Part shown: in pieces, positions 1-6,055 of the stretch
How positions within the stretch are numbered: position 1 is the first letter of the stretch
How the letters are laid out: every line of letters starts with the position of its first letter
DNA from: an uncultured Phaeodactylibacter sp.
GTDB taxonomy: Bacteria > Bacteroidota > Bacteroidia > Chitinophagales > Saprospiraceae
DNA length: 6,055 nucleotides
Assembly (NCBI GenBank): GCA_913062745.1
Contig: CAJXXJ010000255.1
Span: 1-6,055, forward strand
Direction: 5' to 3'
Position numbers and translations under genes: made by a program
The notes under the pieces: generated by a model
Databases searched by the model: none
The model's input: only the letters and a program-made list of their open reading frames with translations
Told to the model about the DNA's origin: nothing

Positions 1-2
1 CC

Positions 3-68
3 AAACTACTTCGTCGTCGGTATAAAGAACGCGAAAAACAAGCGCTTGATTTTCTGAGATTAAAATAG
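3..68 (+). CDS. Possible C-terminal tail of an upstream gene, cut by the window edge
   Basis: The frame beginning at base 3 is open from the window edge to a TAG at 66-68 and encodes about 21 residues, very rich in Arg, Lys and Glu (LLRRRYKEREKQALDFLRLK). This would suit the charged C-terminus of a protein encoded to the left. It is only one of several readings. The frame from base 1 is also open, ending at a TGA at 55-57 and reading NYFVVGIKNAKNKRLIF. The minus strand is open leftward from about 66, but without an ATG. With so few codons, none of these can be preferred with confidence and no family can be named. Confidence 0.22.
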   Translation, partial: KLLRRRYKEREKQALDFLRLK

Positions 69-230
69 CTTAATTGTTGTAGATACGCAATAAGGTTTCA
101 GTAGGGCAGAAAACTTTTTTTTCTAAAAGTCAGGTTTCTGAATGGATGATGAAGGCTTCAAATAACAAACGGGCCTTATTTTTCCTACTCGTTACGTTCT
201 GCAATTCAACTGATTCCGTACCTTCCCACC
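69..230 (+). promoter_or_regulatory. AT-rich leader upstream of the S9 peptidase gene
   Basis: This stretch has no convincing gene and is clearly AT-richer than the rest of the window (18 G+C in the 60 bases at 61-120). It contains a run of eight T at 115-122, overlapping weak inverted repeats (ACTTTT at 113-118 with AAAAGT at 125-130), and a direct repeat of AGGTTTC at 93-99 and 132-138. It most likely carries the promoter and 5' untranslated region of the peptidase gene. I could not find a clear copy of the Bacteroidota promoter pattern (TTTG, then TAnnTTTG) at normal spacing, so no exact promoter is placed. The sequence just before the ATG at 231 (CCTTCCCACC) has no Shine-Dalgarno motif. 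Confidence 0.4.
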
Positions 231-2186
231 ATGAAGTACGCCACTCTAATCCTGTGCCTCTGGCTCAGCCTCCCTGCCCTCGCGCAACCCCTGATATCCC
301 GGCAGCAGCTCTTTCAGGAGCAGGATATTGCGGAAGTGAATCTGGCTACAGATGGGCAGCGCTTGTACTACCGTCGCCGTTCGGTGGGGGAGCCCGTGCT
401 GTTTTACCGCAGCCTGCAACGGCCGATGCGCGAGGAGCGGATCCCTTTATCCGGAGCGCTGCTGGATTGGGTGCCGGTAGCAGGAGGAATACTCACTGTC
501 GAAACCGATGGGCGGCGGCCTCAGCTTCTGTTTCGGCCCCGGTCAGGAGCGGTGCAGCCGACAGGATTATTCCCTTTGCGGCAAATCCGTATACTGGCCA
601 CTAGCCCGCAGCGGCCGCAGGAGGCTGCTGTGGAGATAGCAGGGGATACCCGTTCCGGGGTGTTTAGGGTCAACTTTCATACCGGCAGCTGGGAGCCCAT
701 CAGCCCACCCTTGCCGTATCAGGAATTATTTTTTGACGGGCAGCTGCGGCTGGCTGCCGCCCGGCAATTCAACGAGCAGGGGGGCATCAGCCTTTTCCGG
801 TACGACGGAACAAGCTGGGTAGAAGCCTGCCGCTATCCATTTGATGAGCGGCAGTTTCTGGGAGGCTTTCAGAACATCCTTTCGGTGAGTGCCGATGGGG
901 AAACGGTGTATTTGCTGGACAGCGAAGGAAGCGACAAGACGGTGCTTACTGCTCTGGACCGGCGCAGCGGCGCTACCCGCCTGCTGCTGGCGGATGGCAA
1001 AGCCGACTTGCTGCCTGATGAGTATCTGGCCGGCCCCAACGGGCAGCCGTTGATGGTGCAGAGCCACTACGGTGCGCCCCGCCGGCATTTTCCTGATACC
1101 AGCGCACAAGCAGACTTTGAATGGGCTAACCGCCTGCTGCAGGGCCAAGCACACTTTTACGAATCTTCTGCAGACGGCCGGTACTGGTTGCTGAGTAAAC
1201 AAGCGGGCACTCCGCCGGTCTATTACCTCTTTGACCGGCTGGAGCGGCAAATGATCCGCATGCTCACCACGCTGCCGGCGCTGCACAATTACCGCTGGGC
1301 AGAACGGCATGCGGAATCTTACCTTAGCCCGGACGGGTGCGAATGGCCGGTACAGGTATACCTGCCGCCGGGCGCTGATACCGACGGAGACGGCAGGCCG
1401 GAGCGCCCGCTGCCTACGCTGCTTTTCGTGCATGGCGGGCCATGGCTGGGCGTGCTGCACTGGGAAGACTGGGCGCACACCCGTCATTTTCAGCTGTTGG
1501 CGAACCGCGGCTATGCGGTGGTGGTGCCCGAATTCAGGGGGACGACCGGGCTCGGGCAATGGGCATCCGATTATGGGGCACAGCAGTGGGGGCAAGCGAT
1601 GCACGAGGACAAGATGGCAGCAGTGGGCTGGGCCACAGAACAGGGCATTGCCGACCCCGGCCGCATCGGCATCTGGGGCTGGTCCTATGGGGGCTACGCC
1701 TCGGCTATGGCGCTGGCGCTGTCACCGGAGCGCTTCGCTTGTGGCATGGCGCTGTACGGGCCTATGGATTTGCTGGACTTTTCCCGTACGCCATTTGCTG
1801 CTAACCGCTTCTGGACGGAGCAGGTGGGCGATGCACAAACCGCAGAGGGTGCAGAGCAACTGCGCCGGTATTCCCCTGCCCGCCGCGCCGGAGCAATCCG
1901 CAAGCCGCTGCTGCTGAGCATCGGTGGCCGGGACGGGCGCATCCCCCGCAGGCAGATGGAATCCTTAGCGGAAACACTTTACCAGCAAGGAAAGCCGGTG
2001 GTTTATCTCTACTTTCCCGGGGAGGTGCACGATTACGAACAGCCCGGCAGCTGGACCGCTTTTTGGGCGCAAGCTGAGCGCTTTTTGCACCGCTACCTCG
2101 GCGGGCGCTATGAAGATTTGGGCGAAAGCCCCAACGCTACAATGGATATCCGCTATGGAAAAGACCTGTTACAAACTGTGGATTAG
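231..2186 (+). CDS. Exported S9-family (prolyl oligopeptidase-type) serine peptidase
   Basis: A 651-residue serine peptidase of the S9 alpha/beta-hydrolase clan, whose members cleave short peptides, often after Pro, Ala or a dipeptide. It is probably periplasmic or secreted: residues 1-18 form a signal peptide with a Leu-rich core, ending ALA before QP. Residues from about 25 to 365 look like the beta-propeller, with repeated short strands and phrases such as SADGETVYLLD. The catalytic domain fills the C-terminal part. It shows HGGPW at 401-405, the nucleophile elbow GWSYGG with Ser485, a likely acid Asp568 in GGRDGRIP, and a likely His600 in GEVHDY, so the triad appears complete. The length is usual for this group, and the tail after FLHRYLGGRYE resembles that of related proteins. 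The ATG at 231 is chosen because it begins the signal peptide. The last 32 bases overlap the next gene, suggesting coupled expression. An acidic DTDGDG stretch (383-388) lies just before the catalytic core. Exact specificity (DPP-IV-like, acylaminoacyl or oligopeptidase) cannot be told. Confidence 0.93.
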   Translation: MKYATLILCLWLSLPALAQPLISRQQLFQEQDIAEVNLATDGQRLYYRRRSVGEPVLFYRSLQRPMREERIPLSGALLDWVPVAGGILTVETDGRRPQLLFRPRSGAVQPTGLFPLRQIRILATSPQRPQEAAVEIAGDTRSGVFRVNFHTGSWEPISPPLPYQELFFDGQLRLAAARQFNEQGGISLFRYDGTSWVEACRYPFDERQFLGGFQNILSVSADGETVYLLDSEGSDKTVLTALDRRSGATRLLLADGKADLLPDEYLAGPNGQPLMVQSHYGAPRRHFPDTSAQADFEWANRLLQGQAHFYESSADGRYWLLSKQAGTPPVYYLFDRLERQMIRMLTTLPALHNYRWAERHAESYLSPDGCEWPVQVYLPPGADTDGDGRPERPLPTLLFVHGGPWLGVLHWEDWAHTRHFQLLANRGYAVVVPEFRGTTGLGQWASDYGAQQWGQAMHEDKMAAVGWATEQGIADPGRIGIWGWSYGGYASAMALALSPERFACGMALYGPMDLLDFSRTPFAANRFWTEQVGDAQTAEGAEQLRRYSPARRAGAIRKPLLLSIGGRDGRIPRRQMESLAETLYQQGKPVVYLYFPGEVHDYEQPGSWTAFWAQAERFLHRYLGGRYEDLGESPNATMDIRYGKDLLQTVD

Positions 2187-3189
2187 CCTAATGCTGGCCA
2201 GCCTGTGGGCCTGTACCGGTGATGAGGGCGACTACCTGTCTACTGGTGTGTTGGAGATGCCCGGTGGTGAGCAGGCCGTATTGCTGTACGGCTCTCTGGC
2301 GCGGCAGGCAATCATGCGGGATACCGCCGAAGGCTTCTTTGAGCAGGTGCCGCTGGCGGATTTACAATTGCAGATGAAGCGCCCAGTGCGGCCGGAGGAG
2401 CGCTCTGCCCTGCTGGAAGATTATCGGTTTTTGCTGAGTGATTTCGTACGGCCCTATCAGAAGTCAGATATGCTCAAGCTGAGAGCTGCCTTGCAGGAGG
2501 CATACCGCTTGCTGACCAAAGTAGGGGAGGGGCTTTTTCCCGAAAGGGTAGAGATCATAAAGGTGCAGGGGCACTTGTACGGGCCGCAGGTGTTTTATAC
2601 CCGGGAGGGCAAAATCATCATCCCGGCACCCGCCCTGCAGGAACTGTCAGAGGAAGCGCTGACGCGGATACTGCTGCACGAATTATTTCACATCTACTCC
2701 CGTTACCGTCCGGAGGCGCGGGAAGCCTTGTACCGTATCATCGGCTTTGAGGCGGCAGAAAAGCCGGTTTTAGTGCCGGACAGCCTGGAACAGTATCGCC
2801 TGCTCAATCCGGACGGCATCAACTGGCAGCAGAAAATCCGCCTGCAGCGCCGGGGGCAGCCGGGGGCTGAAGTGGTCTTCGAGATGCTTACGGCCCGTAA
2901 CTTGGAGCAGTCGGGCGAACTGCCTTACTTCAGGCATATTGGGTTGAGCTGGCACCCTGCCGACAGCACTGCCAAAGGCTGGGAGGTACAGCCGGCGCCG
3001 GTGCCTCTGGAGCAATTTGTAGATTTCGCGGCTCAAACCGGCGGCAACACCGACTACATCCTGCACCCGGACGAAATCCTGGCGGATAATTTCGTGCTAC
3101 TGGCTTTGGGTGCCGAGCCGACTACCCGGGCCGGGCAGCGGGTACTCGACGATATGGCTGCCTTCTTTCAGAGCGCTGACAACCGGTGA
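2155..3189 (+). CDS. Putative HExxH zinc metallopeptidase lipoprotein
   Basis: A 344-residue predicted lipoprotein with a zincin-type active site. From the ATG at 2155 the N-terminus is a short charged segment, a hydrophobic core and LWAC, a lipobox-like site with Cys20; Trp at -2 is unusual. The mature start (CTGDEGD) is acidic, as in Bacteroidota lipoproteins exported to the cell surface. Residues H175-E-L-F-H179 form the HExxH motif, where the two His would bind zinc and Glu176 would act as base. A later HPDEILADNF (304-313) offers Glu307 as a plausible third zinc ligand, giving a gluzincin-like arrangement. I recognise the layout from uncharacterised bacterial peptidases but cannot name a family or substrate. 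An in-frame ATG at 2110 would bury the signal peptide behind 15 extra residues, so 2155 is preferred; an ATG at 2191 leaves too short a signal. The gene overlaps the S9 peptidase by 32 bases, and the two may act together in breaking down envelope or external proteins. Confidence 0.75.
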   Translation: MEKTCYKLWISLMLASLWACTGDEGDYLSTGVLEMPGGEQAVLLYGSLARQAIMRDTAEGFFEQVPLADLQLQMKRPVRPEERSALLEDYRFLLSDFVRPYQKSDMLKLRAALQEAYRLLTKVGEGLFPERVEIIKVQGHLYGPQVFYTREGKIIIPAPALQELSEEALTRILLHELFHIYSRYRPEAREALYRIIGFEAAEKPVLVPDSLEQYRLLNPDGINWQQKIRLQRRGQPGAEVVFEMLTARNLEQSGELPYFRHIGLSWHPADSTAKGWEVQPAPVPLEQFVDFAAQTGGNTDYILHPDEILADNFVLLALGAEPTTRAGQRVLDDMAAFFQSADNR

Positions 3190-3226
3190 TAAGCTGCTGT
3201 GTTGATTGTCTAAATGACTGCTGTTT

Positions 3227-3958
3227 ATGCAAAATGTATTTCTGACTGCTTACTGGGAAAATCTGATTATGGCCAACTACCCGCTGCCGCCTGAGTTGCT
3301 GCAGGACTATGTGCCTTCTGGTACCGAGCTGGATTTTTACGAAGGGCAGTGCTATGTCAGCCTCGTCGGCTTTCTGTTCCGGGACACGAGGCTGCGTGGA
3401 GTGCCGATTCCTTTCCACCGCAATTTTGAGGAGATCAACCTGCGTTTTTACGTTCGCTATCAGGATGGAGATGAGTGGAAGCGGGGAGCTGTTTTCATCA
3501 GTGAAGTGGTGCCCCGGCCGGCCATCACAATAGTGGCCAATACCCTGTACGGGGAGCATTACAGTACCCGGCAAATGCGGCATCGCTGGGATAAAAAAGC
3601 AGATAGCTGGCAGATTTCCTACGGACTGAAGCAGGGTGGGCGCTGGCACGAGCTGTCGGTGGAAGCCCGGCCCGAGGCAGTGCCGCTGCAGGAAGGCAGC
3701 GAGGAGCAGTTTATCGCGGAGCACTACTGGGGGTATACAAAGCGGGGTGCAGGGCGTACTTCGGAATACCGGGTGGAGCACCCATCCTGGCGTACCTTCC
3801 CTGTGGACAGCTACGAAATCAGTATGGACGGGCGAGCCCTGTACGGCGATGCATTCGGGGAGGTCATAGAGCAGGGGCCGAGTTCTGTATTCTTAGCAGA
3901 AGGCTCCGAGGTGCAAGTACGGCAGGGGAGGTGGCTCCCTTCCGGGAAAAATGGTTAA
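3227..3958 (+). CDS. DUF2071 / YqjF-family protein
   Basis: A 243-residue protein matching the DUF2071 (YqjF-like, COG3361) family along its whole length. The family's biochemical role is not established; from memory, its fold is grouped with acetoacetate decarboxylase-like proteins. Typical features, in order, are the N-terminal FLTAYWENLIMANY with PLPPELL, SLVGF (45-49), GVPIPFHRNFEEINLRFYVR ending at residue 77, VPRPAI (95-100), HYWGY (166-170), YRVEHPSW (181-188), and a C-terminal segment with ALYG and SSVFLAEGS. There is no signal peptide or membrane segment, so it should be cytoplasmic. The ATG at 3227 is chosen because family members begin with the FLTAxW segment, which the internal Met at residue 15 would remove. 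The gene lies 37 bases after the metallopeptidase gene and 53 before the next, consistent with a shared transcript. A cytoplasmic protein among envelope genes is slightly odd, and nothing here shows how it relates to them. Confidence 0.88.
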   Translation: MQNVFLTAYWENLIMANYPLPPELLQDYVPSGTELDFYEGQCYVSLVGFLFRDTRLRGVPIPFHRNFEEINLRFYVRYQDGDEWKRGAVFISEVVPRPAITIVANTLYGEHYSTRQMRHRWDKKADSWQISYGLKQGGRWHELSVEARPEAVPLQEGSEEQFIAEHYWGYTKRGAGRTSEYRVEHPSWRTFPVDSYEISMDGRALYGDAFGEVIEQGPSSVFLAEGSEVQVRQGRWLPSGKNG

Positions 3959-3982
3959 ATTGGTGCGAATTTATTCAAGCAA

Positions 3983-3999
3983 GGCAAAGCTACTTTGCC
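3983..3999. repeat. Perfect inverted repeat GGCAAAG-CTA-CTTTGCC
   Basis: Seven bases on each side pair perfectly around a 3-base centre in the gap between the DUF2071 gene and the small secreted protein gene, ending 12 bases before the ATG at 4012. Pairing stops at A3982/G4000. No T-run follows, so it is a poor intrinsic terminator. It could be a protein-binding operator, or an RNA hairpin in the leader that affects start-site access or stabilises the downstream message. The sequence cannot separate these, and a chance palindrome is possible. Confidence 0.45.
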
Positions 4000-4011
4000 G
4001 GAAAACAGACT

Positions 4012-4485
4012 ATGAAAATGAAGAAATACACGCTTTTGCTCCTTACTGCGCTGCTGAGCACGGCTCTTTTTGCTCAGGACAAATCCGACCTTACTGCTGC
4101 GCTGCAGGCTGCCTTTCAGGATGAAGGGCTGATCGGGGCGTTGCAGGAAGACGGGGCTGAAAAAATTTACCTGCTGCTGCCCGCCGCCGGATGGGAGGAC
4201 GACAACAGTTTTGAGCGCCTTGCGCGGGAGTTGCAGGAGGAGGATGTAGCCGGGCTGCCGGTTGCGGTAGAGCTGGTGCGTAATGAGAAAGAAGCCGCTG
4301 CTGCGCTTGCTGCCGCTGATGCGCCTGTGCTCAAGCTGGGGGGCAGTTTCCGCCCGGAGCGCATGGGGCTCAATATCAAAGGTAGCCTGACCGGCCGCCG
4401 GCACTTTCTTTCAGCAACCTTCATGCTGCTGGCAGAAGGCGACGGCTGGGCCGTAGAGCAGGCCGGCGTGCAGATACGGCAGTGA
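4012..4485 (+). CDS. Small secreted protein of unknown family
   Basis: A 157-residue protein that I do not recognise. Residues 1-21 are a clear signal peptide: MKMKK, then a Leu/Thr/Ala core, ending LFA with likely cleavage before QDK. The mature part is about 136 residues. It has an amphipathic N-terminal segment (LTAALQAAF), a stretch reading KIYLLLPAAGW, an acidic Gln/Glu-rich region, an Ala run AAAALAAADA (95-104), and a C-terminal part with alternating polar and hydrophobic residues (HFLSATFMLLAEGDGWAVEQ) that looks like beta strands. There is no Cys in the mature part, no further membrane segment and no catalytic motif. The ATG at 4012 is chosen over an in-frame ATG at 3931 because it starts exactly at the signal peptide and does not overlap the DUF2071 gene. 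Its TGA overlaps the GTG start of pbpC (GTGA at 4482-4485), so the two are very likely translated together, and a periplasmic role near peptidoglycan synthesis is a reasonable inference but no more. Confidence 0.8.
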   Translation: MKMKKYTLLLLTALLSTALFAQDKSDLTAALQAAFQDEGLIGALQEDGAEKIYLLLPAAGWEDDNSFERLARELQEEDVAGLPVAVELVRNEKEAAAALAAADAPVLKLGGSFRPERMGLNIKGSLTGRRHFLSATFMLLAEGDGWAVEQAGVQIRQ

Positions 4486-6055
4486 TCCGGCGCATTTTTT
4501 ACTTCCTTTTTTACCGGTACCGCCGTTTTACGCTGGGGCTGGCGGCTATCTTGCTGCTATGGTATGCTTTCTGCCTGCCCCGCCCGCTCTTTGATACGCC
4601 CTACAGTATGGTCGCGGAAAGCCGGGAGGGGCGGCTGCTTGGTGCCCGCATTGCGGCCGACGGGCAATGGCGTTTCCCGGTCATTGACAGCGTGCCGGAA
4701 AAATTCGAGCAAGCGCTGCTTACCTTTGAAGACCACCGCTTTTACCGCCACCCTGGCATCGACCCGGCCGGCATCGCCCGCGCTATCCGCCAAAACTGGC
4801 GTGCCGGCGAGATCGTGAGCGGCGGCTCCACCCTCAGTATGCAGCTCATCCGCATGGCGCTTGGTAATCCACCGCGAACCTTGCCGCGCAAGCTGCAGGA
4901 AGCAGTTTTAGCCACCCGGCTGGAGCTGGGCTATTCCAAACGGGAGATACTCAGGCTCTATACATCACAGGCCCCATTCGGCGGTAATGTAGTAGGGCTG
5001 GAGGCTGCCGCCTGGCGCTACTTTGGCAAACGCCCCGGCCTGCTATCCTGGGCAGAGGCAGCTACGCTGGCTGTATTGCCGAACAGCCCGGCGCTGATCC
5101 ACCCCGGCCGTAACCGGGAAGCGCTTTTGCGAAAGCGGAACCGCCTGCTGCGCCGTATGGCTGAACGGGGAATACTGGACCGTGTCACCCTGGAGCTGGC
5201 TCTGGAGGAAGCACTGCCGCAGGCTCCCCGGCCTCTCCCAAATCTGGCTCCGCATCTGATGGACCGCATGGCGGCTGACGGGCTGTCCGGCAGAATCCGC
5301 AGCAGCCTGCAGTACGAGCTGCAACAGCAGGCGCTCGATGTAGTCGCCTACCATCATCAGCGGCTGCGGGGGAATGAAATCCATAACCTGGCAGTGCTCC
5401 TGCTTGATGTGGAGCGTGGAGAAGCCCTGGCCTACGTAGGGAATGAAATCCTGGCGGGCGAAAGCCATGGTGCACAGGTAGACGTCATCCCTGCGCCCCG
5501 CAGTACGGGCAGTATACTGAAGCCCTGGCTGTATGCCCTGGCGCTGCAGGAAGGGATTATCCTGCCTAAAAGCCTGCTGCAGGACATCCCGATGCAGCTA
5601 AGTGGCTACCGGCCCGAAAACTTTCATGAAGATTACGATGGGGTAGTGCCGGCAAGGCGGGCGCTGGTGCGTTCGCTCAATGTGCCGATGGTGCGGCTGT
5701 TGCAGTCCTACGGGCTGGAGCGGTTCCACTACCGGCTGCGGCAGCTTGGCCTGAGCAGCATTACCCGGCCGGCGAGCCATTACGGCCTGCCGCTGGTGCT
5801 GGGCGGAGCGGAGGCTTCTCTTTGGGAGATCAGCGGGGTCTACGCAAGCATGGCACGTACCCTGGCGCACTACGAGGCCGCACAGGGGCAGTATAGCCTT
5901 ACGGACTTTCGCATGCCTTCCTACCTGTTGCAGAGAGAGCAGCCCGGCCCCCAACTGCGTAAGCAGCCACAGCCGCTCAGCGCCGGAGCGATCTGGCAGG
6001 CTTTTGAGGCTATGCAGGAAGTGGAGCGCCCGGGCTCCGAAGGCGAATGGGAGCT
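4482..6055 (+). CDS. pbpC: Penicillin-binding protein 1C (3' end beyond the window)
   Basis: The N-terminal 524 residues of a class A penicillin-binding protein of the PBP1C type, which polymerises lipid II into glycan strands and carries a transpeptidase domain. The frame is open to the right edge. Residues about 16-33 form a single membrane anchor after a basic start (IRRIFYF), followed by the PBP1C-like LPRPLF and ADGQWRFP. The GT51 glycosyltransferase domain shows EDHRFYRHPGID with catalytic Glu83, GGSTLSMQ (114-121), RKLQE (136-140) and APFGGN (164-169). The transpeptidase domain shows APRSTGSILKP with nucleophile Ser344 and Lys347 (SxxK) and SLN at 398-400. The KTG box and the C-terminal domain would lie just past the edge. 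The start is the GTG at 4482, overlapping the preceding stop by 4 bases; the first in-frame ATG (near 4608) would remove the membrane anchor. In many bacteria pbpC follows an alpha-2-macroglobulin gene; here a small secreted protein takes that place. In E. coli the transpeptidase role of PBP1C is uncertain. Confidence 0.95.
   Translation, partial: MIRRIFYFLFYRYRRFTLGLAAILLLWYAFCLPRPLFDTPYSMVAESREGRLLGARIAADGQWRFPVIDSVPEKFEQALLTFEDHRFYRHPGIDPAGIARAIRQNWRAGEIVSGGSTLSMQLIRMALGNPPRTLPRKLQEAVLATRLELGYSKREILRLYTSQAPFGGNVVGLEAAAWRYFGKRPGLLSWAEAATLAVLPNSPALIHPGRNREALLRKRNRLLRRMAERGILDRVTLELALEEALPQAPRPLPNLAPHLMDRMAADGLSGRIRSSLQYELQQQALDVVAYHHQRLRGNEIHNLAVLLLDVERGEALAYVGNEILAGESHGAQVDVIPAPRSTGSILKPWLYALALQEGIILPKSLLQDIPMQLSGYRPENFHEDYDGVVPARRALVRSLNVPMVRLLQSYGLERFHYRLRQLGLSSITRPASHYGLPLVLGGAEASLWEISGVYASMARTLAHYEAAQGQYSLTDFRMPSYLLQREQPGPQLRKQPQPLSAGAIWQAFEAMQEVERPGSEGEWE

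Noticed and set aside
108..130. T8 run with flanking short stems, considered as an intrinsic terminator
   Set aside because: The stems are six A/T-rich pairs that exclude each other, and no GC-rich hairpin precedes the T-run.
178..201. Possible promoter -7 elements (TATTTTTC near 178 and TACGTTCTG at 193-201)
   Set aside because: Each deviates from TAnnTTTG and no TTTG-like element lies 19-25 bases upstream, so neither is more than a chance match.
146..604. Open frame starting at 146 on the + strand, overlapping the first gene
   Set aside because: From 231 on it runs in another frame of a well-supported gene, and its sequence is low-complexity Ala, Arg and Pro. No signal or motif supports it.
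726..1604. Long open frame on the minus strand inside the S9 peptidase gene
   Set aside because: Its translation is rich in Arg, Gln, Pro and Val with no recognisable domain, while the + strand frame gives a complete peptidase. It is a by-product of GC-rich codon use.
2110..2154. Upstream ATG for the metallopeptidase lipoprotein
   Set aside because: It adds 15 residues before the charged and hydrophobic signal, spoiling the lipoprotein signal, and enlarges the overlap with the S9 gene to 77 bases.
3991..3997. TACTTTG resembling a Bacteroidota -7 element
   Set aside because: It is one base short of TAnnTTTG, the nearest upstream TTG is 28 bases away, and the bases are better explained as part of the inverted repeat.
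3931..4011. Upstream ATG for the small secreted protein
   Set aside because: It would place 27 residues before a perfect signal peptide and overlap the DUF2071 gene.
1..6055. Search for a defence system, mobile element, CRISPR array or RNA gene
   Set aside because: No spaced repeats, transposase or integrase motifs, terminal repeats, or tRNA/rRNA-like stretches were seen. The genes form an ordinary co-directional chromosomal cluster.

Overview
The window is a stretch of ordinary chromosomal sequence from a Bacteroidota bacterium, with five genes all on the + strand. Three signs point to Bacteroidota. None of the five starts has a Shine-Dalgarno sequence. Two proteins have short signal peptides ending in Ala followed by Gln (ALA|QP and LFA|QD). 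A third is a lipoprotein with an acidic stretch just after its Cys. The coding DNA is GC-rich (41 of 60 bases counted at 1681-1740), so a high-GC lineage such as Saprospiria or a GC-rich Cytophagales relative is a reasonable guess, but the sequence alone does not fix the genus.

Layout: positions 1-230 are AT-rich (18 of 60 bases G+C at 61-120) and hold perhaps the last codons of an upstream gene plus the leader of the first complete gene. Next come an exported S9 (prolyl oligopeptidase-type) serine peptidase (231-2186), an HExxH metallopeptidase-like lipoprotein overlapping it by 32 bases (2155-3189), a DUF2071/YqjF-type protein (3227-3958), an unrecognised 157-residue secreted protein (4012-4485), and the first two thirds or so of a penicillin-binding protein 1C gene (4482-6055), which runs off the right edge and overlaps its predecessor by 4 bases (GTGA). 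The only notable non-coding structure between the genes is a perfect 7-bp inverted repeat at 3983-3999, in the 53-base gap before the small secreted protein.

The short gaps and overlaps suggest one or two co-transcribed units. Four of the five products belong to the envelope: a secreted or periplasmic serine peptidase, a probable surface or periplasmic zinc peptidase lipoprotein, a small exported protein, and a peptidoglycan synthase. The DUF2071 protein looks cytoplasmic. I find no mobile element, CRISPR array, RNA gene, toxin-antitoxin pair or defence system. The least understood part is the small secreted protein translationally coupled to pbpC.
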